11,327 nucleotides of DNA from an uncultured Flavobacterium sp. Its GTDB lineage: Bacteria; Bacteroidota; Bacteroidia; Flavobacteriales; Flavobacteriaceae. The stretch's first letter is position 1. Each line of letters opens with the position of its first letter. The translations under genes and the position numbers were made by a program. Of the stretch, positions 1-7,351 are shown piece after piece. The notes below the pieces were generated by a model. It was not told where the DNA came from. It made no database searches and saw only the letters and a list, made by a program, of their open reading frames with translations. The stretch spans positions 1 through 11,327 of the forward strand of contig NZ_CAMIHH010000104.1 in the NCBI RefSeq assembly GCF_946220915.1, read 5' to 3'.

Positions 1-59
1 ACAAGTAAAATTGCATTGTGTAAAAAAATAATTTTAAAAAATTACGATATATGCGATTA

Positions 60-67
60 TATATTTG
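60..67 (+). promoter_or_regulatory. Candidate Bacteroidota -7 promoter element for the zinc-ribbon/HTH gene
   Basis: TATATTTG fits the Bacteroidota primary sigma factor -7 consensus TAnnTTTG exactly. It lies about 33 bases before the ATG at 101, which would give a 5' leader of roughly 25-30 bases. I see no convincing -33 TTTG at the usual ~19-base distance; the upstream sequence is simply A/T-rich, so the match could be chance. If the element is real, the in-frame TTG at 65 would lie inside the promoter, which supports starting translation at 101. Confidence 0.35.
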
Positions 68-100
68 CTAAATTACTATATTTATGCAAAAATACTATAT

Positions 101-520
101 ATGGAAATATTAGCCTGCCCCAAATGCCATAGTGACCACATTGTTAAAAGCGGTGTCATCAATGAAAAACAAAGGTATTTGTGTAAAAAATGCAGGTATT
201 ATTTTACCGTCAACAAGATTGGTAAAAAGATAGATAACTATTATGTAACCAAAGCATTACAGCTTTATCTCGAGGGGCTTAGCTTCCGGGAGATCGAGCG
301 CATCATCGGTGTTTCGCACGTTACGGTAAGCAATTGGGTAAAGGAATTCCGGGTAAAAAAGCCATCACACGGCGACTATCATCCCACGTATAAGATTTTC
401 AATCACATGGAGCTTGTGGAATACCTGAAAAACAAGCAGCAGCTATCGGGCGCGGGGATGATCATAACAGAGTTGGGCGATAAGTTCATGCTTATAAAAT
501 GGGAGCGCTTTAAAGATTAG
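101..520 (+). CDS. Small IS1-type zinc-ribbon/helix-turn-helix DNA-binding protein (probable domesticated transposase N-terminus)
   Basis: The product has 139 residues from the ATG at 101. An in-frame TTG at 65 would add a 12-residue AT-rich extension, but the zinc ribbon begins right after the ATG, so 101 is preferred. Two CxxC pairs (C6/C9 and C28/C31) form a zinc ribbon like that at the N-terminus of IS1/IS1595-type transposases (InsA-like). A helix-turn-helix follows at about residues 50-83, including GLSFREIERIIGVSHVTVSN. The remaining ~55 residues show no DDE catalytic domain, and no second transposase frame or terminal inverted repeats are visible nearby, so this is not an intact insertion sequence. 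I infer a stand-alone DNA-binding regulator. It sits just before the porin-MFS group on the same strand, which makes it a candidate local regulator, but nothing proves a target. The region is more AT-rich than the following genes, so recent acquisition is possible. An IS remnant is the main alternative. Confidence 0.75.
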   Translation: MEILACPKCHSDHIVKSGVINEKQRYLCKKCRYYFTVNKIGKKIDNYYVTKALQLYLEGLSFREIERIIGVSHVTVSNWVKEFRVKKPSHGDYHPTYKIFNHMELVEYLKNKQQLSGAGMIITELGDKFMLIKWERFKD

Positions 521-542
521 CTATATCTGTTTACAGAAATAT

Positions 543-552
543 ATATCGATAT
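543..552. promoter_or_regulatory. 10-bp palindrome upstream of the porin gene, possible operator
   Basis: ATATCGATAT is a perfect 10-bp palindrome in the 104-bp spacer between the HTH gene and the porin. It lies in an AT-rich stretch about 70 bases before the porin start. No clear TAnnTTTG promoter is visible here; the nearest candidate, around 574-582, has one base too many between TA and TTTG. The palindrome could bind a dimeric regulator, but short AT-rich palindromes also arise by chance. Confidence 0.15.
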
Positions 553-624
553 TTCCCGCATACGTTTCATTTTTAGAATTTGGCACTACCGAAAACAATC
601 GGGTAACCATAAAACAACTATCTC

Positions 625-2001
625 ATGAAACGAATTTTTACCATTGCGGGGCTGTTGCTCCTTTCCTGTGGGGGATTGGCGCAGGGCTCATCCGAATACG
701 GTTCGGGATTAAAATTCAACCTGAACGAGGATGGCTCCAAATACATGCGGGCCATACTGTGGAACCAGATATGGCTGCGGTCTACTGACATGAATCCCGG
801 CACAATGATCAATGGGGAAGAAGCCTCGACCAGCACCGACATTGGCAACCGGAGGCTTCGCATGCTGTTTTACGCACAGCTTTCCAAACGCTACCTGATC
901 CTGATGCACTTTGGCATCAACAACCAGACTTTCAGTAATGGCGGCGCAGTAAGCACCACCGGGACAGGCGGCTATGGGGCAGGGAAAAAGCCGGGAATGT
1001 TTTTTCACGATGTATGGAACGAGTATGCAGTGGTGCTGCCCCAGGCCGAAAAGAAATTCAGCCTTTCGATAGGTGGGGGGCTTCACTACTACATGGGGCT
1101 TTCGCGGATGACGATGTCATCTACACTCAATTACCTTGCAGCCGATGCGCCGATATTCAACTGGCCGCTCATCGAGAACTCCGACCAGTTCGCCCGCCAG
1201 ATGGGGATTTTTGCCAAGGGCAAGTATGGTAAATTTGAGTACCGATTTAGCGTGAACAAGCCTTTTGCGACCAACCTTGCACCTGTAGATGCAGCTTCTG
1301 ACGAATTGGCCGTGGCGGTAGATAACAGCGGTAATACCAAATGGTCCAAGGCCGGGTATGTAGAATACCAGTTTTTCGACCAGGAGTCCAACCTGCTGCC
1401 CTACAAGGTAGGTACGTATCTTGGCACTAAAAAAGTTTTTAATATCGGTGCCGGTTTTTACAGCGCGCCCGATGCGACCAGGACATCGGTGGGCGGGGAG
1501 ATCGAAAAGCACAATACTAACCTTTTTGCAGCCGATGCATTTTTGGACATGCCGATTGGTAAGGCCGAAAACAAAATGGCCATAACGGCATACAGTGTAT
1601 TTTACAACTACGACTTTGGCCCTAACTACCTGCGCAATCTGGGTATAATGAACGTAGGCATTGCCAATCCCGATTTTACAGGCACACCGGCGCTGGCAGG
1701 GGCAGGTAACGCACAGCCAACTATCGGTTCGGGCAATATATGGTATACCCAGGCAGGTTTCCTGTTGCCCAATTCCAATGAAAAGCCGTTGGTACGCATA
1801 CAACCGTTCGGTGCTTTTACTTATAAGAATTTTGAGGCGTTGGAAAGTTCCAGTACGCAATTCGACATCGGGGCCAACTTTCACCTTGACGGGCACCATG
1901 CCAAAATTACTACACAATATTCTGCCAGGCCGGTATATACGGCACCGGACACTTCATCTTTAAAAGGGGAGTTCCTCGTACAACTTCATATTTACCTGTA
2001 A
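625..2001 (+). CDS. Outer-membrane porin of the Bacteroidota type
   Basis: The product has 458 residues. The N-terminus is a typical signal peptide: basic MKR, a hydrophobic core at about residues 4-14, and probable cleavage after A19 (GLA before Q20). C15 follows LLS and could in principle be a lipobox, but the Ala-Gln junction is the usual pattern for exported Bacteroidota proteins. The mature part lacks long hydrophobic helices. It is rich in alternating aromatic/polar stretches, Gly and Asn, and ends in a beta-strand-like tail (EFLVQLHIYL), as expected for an outer-membrane beta barrel. I recognise it as the porin family found in Flavobacteriaceae, loosely like phosphate-selective or carboxylate porins, without a demonstrated substrate. 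The MFS carrier starts 24 bp downstream on the same strand, so the two probably share a transcript and supply one solute across both membranes. Frames read within this gene on the other strand are shadows. Confidence 0.82.
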   Translation: MKRIFTIAGLLLLSCGGLAQGSSEYGSGLKFNLNEDGSKYMRAILWNQIWLRSTDMNPGTMINGEEASTSTDIGNRRLRMLFYAQLSKRYLILMHFGINNQTFSNGGAVSTTGTGGYGAGKKPGMFFHDVWNEYAVVLPQAEKKFSLSIGGGLHYYMGLSRMTMSSTLNYLAADAPIFNWPLIENSDQFARQMGIFAKGKYGKFEYRFSVNKPFATNLAPVDAASDELAVAVDNSGNTKWSKAGYVEYQFFDQESNLLPYKVGTYLGTKKVFNIGAGFYSAPDATRTSVGGEIEKHNTNLFAADAFLDMPIGKAENKMAITAYSVFYNYDFGPNYLRNLGIMNVGIANPDFTGTPALAGAGNAQPTIGSGNIWYTQAGFLLPNSNEKPLVRIQPFGAFTYKNFEALESSSTQFDIGANFHLDGHHAKITTQYSARPVYTAPDTSSLKGEFLVQLHIYL

Positions 2002-2025
2002 ACCAAATAAAACATTTTATACATT

Positions 2026-3561
2026 ATGAGCGATAAATCTACAAAAGGGATATGGAAGGTAATTACCGCCTCCTCCCTCGGAACACTGATTGAATGGTAC
2101 GACTTCTATATTTTCGGGAGCCTTGCCGTTGTGATCTCGACAAAATTTTTCCCGGCAGACAACCCCACAGCGGCCTTCCTGTCCACACTCGCCACGTTTG
2201 CCGCAGGTTTCGTAGTAAGGCCGTTCGGGGCGTTGTTCTTTGGCCGCCTGGGCGATATCATCGGGCGTAAGTATACCTTCATGGTAACGCTGCTGTTAAT
2301 GGGCGGCGCAACATTCCTCATCGGGTGCATACCGAGTTATGAAACCATAGGCTTTCTTGCGCCTTTGGCCGTATTGATCCTAAGGCTCTTGCAGGGGCTT
2401 GCACTTGGGGGCGAATATGGAGGAGCAGCAACTTATGTTGCCGAACACGCACCGAAAGGCGAGCGCGGCTACTGGACATCCTGGATACAGACTACGGCAA
2501 CTTTCGGGCTTTTCATTTCACTAATGGTCATATTGCTTACAAGGCAATTGCTTTCTGCTGAAGAGTTTGACGAATGGGGATGGAGGGTTCCGTTCTGGAT
2601 ATCTATCCTTATGGTACTGGTATCGTACATCATCCGCAGGAAAATGCATGAATCGCCGGTATTCGCAAAAGCAAAGGCAGAAGGCAAAACGACTACCAAT
2701 CCGTTAAAAGAAAGCTTTGGCAATCGCTATAACCTTAAGTTTGTCCTGCTGGCACTGTTCGGTGCGGCAATGGGGCAGGGCGTTGTATGGTACACAGGAC
2801 AGTTCTACGCCATGAGTTTCCTTAAGACCGTAATGTTTGTTGAATCATCCCAGGTAGATAGCCTGCTGGGAATTGCATTGCTCATAGGCACACCGTTCTT
2901 TGTATTCTTCGGGTGGCTGAGCGACAAGATTGGCCGAAAGCCTATCATGATGCTGGGTATGTTGCTGGCGATATTGTTATACAGGCCGATTTACAGCAAA
3001 ATGTACGATACGACAGATATAAAGCATAAAAGCGAAATTGCCGAAAATACCAGCCGCGAAGCGATAATAAAAGAAGTGAAGCCGGGACAGACTGACTCCA
3101 TCTATACCACCAAAAAGCAGTTTACAGATGGTACACAATGGACAGAAATTAAAAACGTACATCTTAAAAATGGTAAAGCCATTATTGTTGATGGTAAGCC
3201 TAAAGCCGATATCAAGACAACGGTAGAAATTAATAGTGCGGATAACTGGACACTGATATTCCTGGTATTTGTACAGGTATTGTTCGTGACCATGGTATAT
3301 GGCCCAATTGCCGCATTCCTTGTGGAAATGTTCCCTGTGAAGATACGCTACACCTCAATGTCGCTGCCGTACCATGTGGGCAATGGCATATTTGGCGGGC
3401 TGTTGCCGGCAATTTCTACTTACCTTGCCACGAATGCACAAAATTCGGGCGACCCAGAGTTTTACCTGGAAGGATTGTGGTACCCGATCATCATAGCCGC
3501 GATAAGCTTCCTGATAGGCATGTTCTACCTGAAGACCAGAAATAATATCGAACACGATTAA
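2026..3561 (+). CDS. MFS transporter, metabolite:H+ symporter (MHS) type, with a large hydrophilic insertion
   Basis: This 511-residue inner-membrane carrier is of the major facilitator superfamily. Near the N-terminus it has TLIEWYDFYIFGSLA, characteristic of the MHS group (KgtP, ShiA, ProP). The MFS signature loop appears twice: GRLGDIIGRK at residues 73-82 and GWLSDKIGRK at 296-305. LQGLALGGEYGGAATYVAEH is the usual TM4-TM5 segment. After TM9 (about 307-322) there is a hydrophilic stretch of some 80 residues (about 324-407), rich in Lys, Thr, Asp and Glu, before TM10 resumes at WTLIFLVFVQVLF. By MFS topology this lies on the periplasmic side; a typical MHS carrier of ~430-450 residues has only a short loop there. 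It is sandwiched between the porin (24-bp gap) and a small membrane protein (11-bp gap). The nearby acs gene suggests a small monocarboxylate such as acetate, but the substrate is not determined by sequence. Confidence 0.88.
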   Translation: MSDKSTKGIWKVITASSLGTLIEWYDFYIFGSLAVVISTKFFPADNPTAAFLSTLATFAAGFVVRPFGALFFGRLGDIIGRKYTFMVTLLLMGGATFLIGCIPSYETIGFLAPLAVLILRLLQGLALGGEYGGAATYVAEHAPKGERGYWTSWIQTTATFGLFISLMVILLTRQLLSAEEFDEWGWRVPFWISILMVLVSYIIRRKMHESPVFAKAKAEGKTTTNPLKESFGNRYNLKFVLLALFGAAMGQGVVWYTGQFYAMSFLKTVMFVESSQVDSLLGIALLIGTPFFVFFGWLSDKIGRKPIMMLGMLLAILLYRPIYSKMYDTTDIKHKSEIAENTSREAIIKEVKPGQTDSIYTTKKQFTDGTQWTEIKNVHLKNGKAIIVDGKPKADIKTTVEINSADNWTLIFLVFVQVLFVTMVYGPIAAFLVEMFPVKIRYTSMSLPYHVGNGIFGGLLPAISTYLATNAQNSGDPEFYLEGLWYPIIIAAISFLIGMFYLKTRNNIEHD

Positions 3562-3572
3562 ATCTCACCATT

Positions 3573-3794
3573 ATGAAAACAATAAAACGATTTTTAGGAA
3601 TAATATGGCTGATACTTGCCGCCGCCGCCGCTTACTTCTGCATCATTGAATTTGGCCTGCCAAAATTTAGCACAGGAAAGCAGGACGACCTTGTATTTGG
3701 AATTATCATACTGTTTGTACTTACCCCGCTCATTGTCCTCGGACTGGGCACCTTTGGGTATTATGCCCTGAAGGGCGAATATGACGATGTGTAG
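3573..3794 (+). CDS. Small two-helix inner-membrane protein following the MFS carrier
   Basis: The product has 73 residues with two hydrophobic segments, about 8-28 (IIWLILAAAAAYFCIIEFGL) and 42-66 (FGIIILFVLTPLIVLGLGTFGYYAL). A short polar loop separates them and the tail is acidic (KGEYDDV). It begins 11 bp after the MFS stop and ends just before a terminator, so it is the last gene of the porin-MFS unit. From memory it resembles the uncharacterised small proteins that accompany MFS carriers in Bacteroidota (possibly DUF6814), but I cannot confirm the family. A role as an accessory or stabilising subunit of the carrier is inferred only from position and membrane topology. Confidence 0.75.
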   Translation: MKTIKRFLGIIWLILAAAAAYFCIIEFGLPKFSTGKQDDLVFGIIILFVLTPLIVLGLGTFGYYALKGEYDDV

Positions 3795-3817
3795 TTTGGT
3801 TTAATTTCTTTACCTTG

Positions 3818-3850
3818 CATAGCTCCCTTAATTGGGGGCTATGTTTATTT
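3818..3850 (+). terminator. Rho-independent terminator after the porin-MFS-small membrane protein unit
   Basis: CATAGCTCCC (3818-3827) pairs with GGGGGCTATG (3834-3843) over 10 bp, including one G-T wobble, around a 6-base TTAATT loop. TTTATTT follows. It begins 23 bases after the stop codon at 3794, which is a normal distance. It separates the transport genes from the sensor-kinase genes. Confidence 0.75.
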
Positions 3851-3870
3851 ATGGAATACTGTTTCATGAT

Positions 3871-3992
3871 AACACACCCCTAACCCCTCTCAAGAGGGGA
3901 AAAGCTTCACTCATACTTATAAATGGGAATGATTTACGAGTTAGAGTGTTACATCTGAGTGTTCCCCTCTTGAGAGGGGTTAGGGGTGTGTT
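3871..3992. repeat. Paired 31-bp perfect inverted repeat, REP/BIME- or MITE-like element
   Basis: The left arm at 3871-3901 and the right arm at 3962-3992 are perfect reverse complements over 31 bp, separated by a 60-base AT-richer spacer. Each arm contains a smaller hairpin, CCCCTCT-CA-AGAGGGG on the left and its complement on the right, next to a CACCCCTAA-type tail. A GC-rich arm with an internal palindrome and a conserved flank is the structure of REP units, and two such units in opposite orientation make a BIME; a small MITE would look similar. The element occupies most of the spacer between the upstream terminator and the 64-residue protein gene. In RNA the whole element could fold into one long stem-loop, so it may also influence transcription into the kinase operon. 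I recall similar C-rich/G-rich repeats as common in Flavobacterium genomes, but copy number cannot be tested here. Confidence 0.8.
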
Positions 3993-4019
3993 CTTTAAAT
4001 ATATTGCATTTAATACACA

Positions 4020-4214
4020 ATGAAAAAAAGGCACGAACAAAAACTCATAATACTGTCGCTATTGCTGCTGCTGGCATTCAACCTGCCGTTGCTGCTGCTG
4101 TTCGACAGCTCGCGGCCATTGTGGGGCATCCCCGTTATTTACATTTATTTCTTTTCGGTATGGCTGGCATCGGTGCTGCTTACTTTTTACATCATTAAAA
4201 AATATTATGAGTAG
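4020..4214 (+). CDS. 64-residue two-helix membrane protein, probable partner of the SLC5-type kinase
   Basis: The N-terminus is strongly basic (MKKRHEQK). Two hydrophobic helices follow, about residues 9-27 (very Leu-rich) and 36-59, and the tail is KKYYE. The gene overlaps the start of the SLC5-histidine kinase gene by 8 bp, so the two are almost certainly translationally coupled. Short two-helix proteins encoded directly before sodium:solute symporters are a known arrangement (for example the DUF4212, DUF3311 and DUF997 groups); this protein has that size, topology and position, though I cannot assign it to one family. I infer that it assembles with the transporter-like sensor domain. It begins 27 bp after the right arm of the inverted repeat. 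The leader is A/T-rich with no Shine-Dalgarno sequence, as usual in Bacteroidota. Confidence 0.78.
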   Translation: MKKRHEQKLIILSLLLLLAFNLPLLLLFDSSRPLWGIPVIYIYFFSVWLASVLLTFYIIKKYYE

Positions 4215-6903
4215 CGTTGCATTACTCCTCATACTCGCCTTTTACCTGGCCTTGCTATTTTTTGCGGCGCATTGGGCAGAGAAGAAGGCCTCGGGCAGGT
4301 GGACCAACAATCCGCTGATTTATTCCCTTTCGCTTGCAGTATATTGTTCGGCATGGACATATTATGGAAGCATAGGGGTTGCGGCCAAATCGGGGCTGAA
4401 TTATCTGCCTACCTATGTTGGCCCGATCATTATCATACCCGCGTGGATGATACTGCTACGGAAAATTATCCGTGTGTCGCGGGTAAATAAAATATCCAGC
4501 ATTGCCGACTTCATATCCCTTCGCTATGGGAACAGCAGGATATTGGGGGCGTTGGTTACCGTTATCTGCCTCATGGGGATATTGCCCTACATTGCGCTTC
4601 AGCTTAAGGCCATTGCCGAAACATTTCATATAGTAACAAATACATCGCCCGACAGCGCCATTTTTGAAGATACAACTACTTATGTAGCGGTGGCATTGGC
4701 CTTGTTTGCTTCTTATTACGGCACACGCTATGTAGACGCATCTGAAAAACGTAAGGGCATTGTGACTGCCGTAGCTATGGAATCGGTACTCAAACTCTCT
4801 TTTTTCCTGCTGGTAGGAGTGTATGTCACGTTCTTTGTATTCGATGGGTTTGGCGAAATTTACCAAAAAGCATCGGTACTGGAAGGCTTTGCTAAAAAGA
4901 ATGCTATCGGAGGTATTCCGCAGGCTATCAACTGGTTCTTTTTATGTATATTGTCGTTGTTTGCCATTTTCCTTTTGCCACGGCAGTTCCAGATGGGCGT
5001 GATAGAAAACAACCGCGAAAACCACGTGAAGACTGCGGTGTGGGTTTTTCCGCTGTACCTGCTTCTCATCAATATTTTCGTATACCCGATTGCGTGGGGA
5101 GGAAATATATTATTCCAGGGTACAGGCGTAAATGCCGATGCGTACTCGCTGCTCATCCCGCAGCTTATGGGCAACCAGTTTGTAACGGTACTGGTATTTT
5201 TAGGAGGTTTTTCAGCAGCAATATCCATGATCGTGGTATCGTCGATAGGATTGTCTACCATGCTGAGCAATAACATATTGATACCCTATGGCTTTTTAGG
5301 ATCGTTGCAATCGGGTAATCTCGAGGAAAATACCAAAAAGATCGTAAATATCCGTAAAGTAGGGATATTCAGCCTTATCATCATGGCCTATTTTATATAC
5401 AAGGTCATTGTGCTGGATTATGACCTGGTATCAATAGGCCTGGTATCGTTTGTGGTTATCGCCCAGCTGGCTCCGGCATTTTTTGGAGCGATATTGTGGA
5501 CGAGAGGATCAAGAATGGGCGCTATTTACGGCATCATAGCAGGCTTTTTGGTTTGCACCTACACTTTGCTAATACCCTATGCGACAGGTGCTGCCAATGT
5601 GGGTAACGATTTTGTGAACGATGGCCCGGTGGGTATTGCACTATTAAAGCCCTTTGAGCTGTTCGGGCTCGATTATCTTACGCCCGCGCCGCACGCGCTG
5701 TTTTGGAGCCTCTTTTTTAATAGCATCACTTACATGGTCGTGGCGGTAAGTTTTAAAGGTAATTATCGCGAGCGCAATTATGCCGAGATGTTTGTAGATA
5801 TCGACAAGTACATAACCATGCACGAAAACGCATTCATATGGAAGGGTACTGCCTATACCAGCGATATTACGCGCATACTTGTGCGTTTTTTGGGCGAGGA
5901 CCGAACGCGCAGGGCCATGAATATTTTTCAGGCTAAGTATGATGTGGACAAAGATCAGGAACTGGCCGATGCAAGGCTTATAAAATTTGCCGAGAACCTG
6001 CTTACCGGGCACATAGGCACGGCATCGGCAAGGATATTGCTGGCCAGCGTGGCAAAAGAGGAAAAGATCACGCTTCCGGAAGTGCTCAACATACTGGAAG
6101 AATCCAAAGAGAATATCATAATCAATAAAAAACTCACCGAAACCTCTAAAGAACTGAAGGCCATAACCGGCGAACTGCAAAAGGCCAACGAAAAGCTGAT
6201 ATGGAAAGACCGCCAGAAGGATGAGTTCCTGGATACGGTAACCCACGAGCTGCGAACACCCATTACGGCAATTAAGGCGGCGGGGGAAATACTGCATGAC
6301 GATGACGATATGCCCGGAGAGATGCGCAGGCAGTTTTTACAGAACATCATTTCGGAATCGGACAGGCTGAGCAGGCTGATAGACAAGATACTCGATCTTG
6401 AAAAATTTGAGACGGGCAGGCAAAGAATACATGCTGCACCCCACTACCTTCAAAATACGCTGGAAAAAGCACTGGAGCCTTTGCAGCAACTGATACGAAA
6501 TAAGGGCATTAAAGTGAGCGTATCAAAACAAGGCAGCCTTGAGGCCGAATATGATGAGGACAGGATCATCCAGGTAATAACCAACCTGCTGTCCAACGCC
6601 ATAAAGTTTTGCCCTGACGAGGCAGGCGAGATACATATTTTTATGGATGGTGACGGAGGTACTATTACCACTACCGTGGGCGATAATGGCAGGGGAATTG
6701 CGCCGGGCGACCTCGAGCCGATATTCGATAAGTTTTACCAGTCGGACAACCAGAATATAAAAAAACCCGTAGGCAGCGGACTGGGACTTGCCATAAGCAG
6801 GCAGATCATTGAGCACCACGGCGGAAAAATTTGGGCCGTTAACGGCAAAAATAATGGGGCAAGCCTTATCTTTATCCTGCCCAAAAAGCACCACTTGTTA
6901 TGA
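4207..6903 (+). CDS. SLC5/sodium:solute symporter-STAC-histidine kinase fusion (CbrA-like sensor)
   Basis: The product has 898 residues. About 1-515 form a polytopic membrane domain of the sodium:solute symporter (SLC5) type, with many hydrophobic helices and SLC5-like segments such as YSLSLAVYCSAWTYYGSIG and ISSIADFISLRYGNS. About 545-625 match the STAC linker found in SLC5-containing sensors, including LLTGHIGTASARILLASV at 599-616. A coiled coil at about 635-672 leads into HisKA, with the phospho-accepting H680 in THELRTPITAIK. The ATPase domain is complete: N-box NLLSNAIKF (N797), G1 DNGRGI (D826) and G2 GSGLGLAIS (856-864). It should autophosphorylate and signal in response to a solute bound or moved by the membrane domain. 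The architecture parallels Pseudomonas CbrA but has no obvious PAS domain between STAC and HisKA. It overlaps the upstream small gene by 8 bp and the downstream receiver gene by 4 bp. Acs downstream suggests a carbon-source signal such as acetate, which is inference. Confidence 0.92.
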   Translation: MSSVALLLILAFYLALLFFAAHWAEKKASGRWTNNPLIYSLSLAVYCSAWTYYGSIGVAAKSGLNYLPTYVGPIIIIPAWMILLRKIIRVSRVNKISSIADFISLRYGNSRILGALVTVICLMGILPYIALQLKAIAETFHIVTNTSPDSAIFEDTTTYVAVALALFASYYGTRYVDASEKRKGIVTAVAMESVLKLSFFLLVGVYVTFFVFDGFGEIYQKASVLEGFAKKNAIGGIPQAINWFFLCILSLFAIFLLPRQFQMGVIENNRENHVKTAVWVFPLYLLLINIFVYPIAWGGNILFQGTGVNADAYSLLIPQLMGNQFVTVLVFLGGFSAAISMIVVSSIGLSTMLSNNILIPYGFLGSLQSGNLEENTKKIVNIRKVGIFSLIIMAYFIYKVIVLDYDLVSIGLVSFVVIAQLAPAFFGAILWTRGSRMGAIYGIIAGFLVCTYTLLIPYATGAANVGNDFVNDGPVGIALLKPFELFGLDYLTPAPHALFWSLFFNSITYMVVAVSFKGNYRERNYAEMFVDIDKYITMHENAFIWKGTAYTSDITRILVRFLGEDRTRRAMNIFQAKYDVDKDQELADARLIKFAENLLTGHIGTASARILLASVAKEEKITLPEVLNILEESKENIIINKKLTETSKELKAITGELQKANEKLIWKDRQKDEFLDTVTHELRTPITAIKAAGEILHDDDDMPGEMRRQFLQNIISESDRLSRLIDKILDLEKFETGRQRIHAAPHYLQNTLEKALEPLQQLIRNKGIKVSVSKQGSLEAEYDEDRIIQVITNLLSNAIKFCPDEAGEIHIFMDGDGGTITTTVGDNGRGIAPGDLEPIFDKFYQSDNQNIKKPVGSGLGLAISRQIIEHHGGKIWAVNGKNNGASLIFILPKKHHLL

Positions 6904-7271
6904 AAAAGATATTGATCGTAGACGATGAGCCAAACATTGTAATGGCCCTGGAATATACTTTTAAGAAGAATGGATTTCATGTATACATAGCCCGTGACGG
7001 CCATGAGGCGCTGGATTTATTAAAGCATGAGCTGCCCGATGTTATACTGCTTGATGTAATGATGCCCATGGTAGATGGCTATGCAACATTAGAGCAGGTA
7101 AAGCAGGATGAAAGGCTTAAAAGCTGCAAGGTTATCTTCCTTTCCGCCAAGAATAAAGAGAGTGACATTGAAAAGGGGCTGTCGCTTGGGGCCGACCGCT
7201 ACATGACCAAACCCTTTTCTGTAAAAAAACTGGTGGAGGAAGTGAATCTGTTACTGGGCGCCGATGTATAG
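6900..7271 (+). CDS. Single-domain response regulator (receiver only)
   Basis: The product has 123 residues and is a receiver (CheY-like) domain and nothing else. The acidic pocket is D8-D9, the phospho-acceptor is D52 in LLDVMMP, the switch residue is S82 in IFLSAKN, and the conserved lysine is K104 in TKPF. The ATG overlaps the kinase stop by 4 bp, so it is almost certainly the partner of that kinase. There is no DNA-binding, enzymatic or other output domain: the protein ends about 17 residues after the K104 motif. Its effect must therefore pass through another protein, through a phosphorelay, or back onto the kinase/transporter itself. The well-studied CbrA instead pairs with an NtrC-type regulator (CbrB), so this pairing is different. 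Confidence 0.93.
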   Translation: MKKILIVDDEPNIVMALEYTFKKNGFHVYIARDGHEALDLLKHELPDVILLDVMMPMVDGYATLEQVKQDERLKSCKVIFLSAKNKESDIEKGLSLGADRYMTKPFSVKKLVEEVNLLLGADV

Positions 7272-7289
7272 CTAATTTGCATAAATATA

Positions 7290-7320
7290 TTCGCAAACGA
7301 AACAGTATTTAGTATATTTA
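7290..7320 (+). promoter_or_regulatory. Possible Bacteroidota-type promoter for acs
   Basis: TTCG at 7290-7293 and TATATTTA at 7313-7320 are separated by 19 bases. They match the Bacteroidota -33 TTTG and -7 TAnnTTTG boxes with one mismatch each. The predicted start would fall roughly 25 bases before the acs ATG at 7352. This would let acs be transcribed separately from the kinase-regulator genes, whose last stop lies 80 bp upstream. The spacer is very AT-rich, so partial matches are expected by chance. Confidence 0.3.
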
Positions 7321-7351
7321 CAAATATTTAACAAAAACTACTTATAGCACC

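Noticed and set aside
65..100. N-terminal extension of the HTH gene from a TTG at 65
   Set aside because: The extension is AT-rich, overlaps a perfect -7-like promoter box, and lies outside the zinc-ribbon family fold, which starts right at the ATG at 101.
527..536. CTGT-TT-ACAG hairpin after the HTH gene as a terminator
   Set aside because: The stem is only 4-5 bp and no T-run follows, so it is too weak to call.
709..1917. Long minus-strand reading frames inside the porin gene (709-1086 and 1117-1917)
   Set aside because: They overlap a clear signal-peptide porin coding region, have no family-like motifs, and result from codon bias on the opposite strand.
3871..3992. CRISPR-like repeat-spacer-repeat
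   Set aside because: There are only two units, they are inverted rather than direct, and no cas genes are present; a REP/BIME- or MITE-like pair fits better.
3832..4023. 63-codon plus-strand reading frame across the inverted repeat
   Set aside because: It runs through a terminator and both repeat arms, shows no protein-like composition, and arises from the repeat sequence itself.
5644..6297. 217-codon minus-strand frame inside the kinase gene
   Set aside because: It lies opposite the STAC-HisKA coding sequence with intact motifs on the plus strand; the antisense translation shows no recognisable domain.
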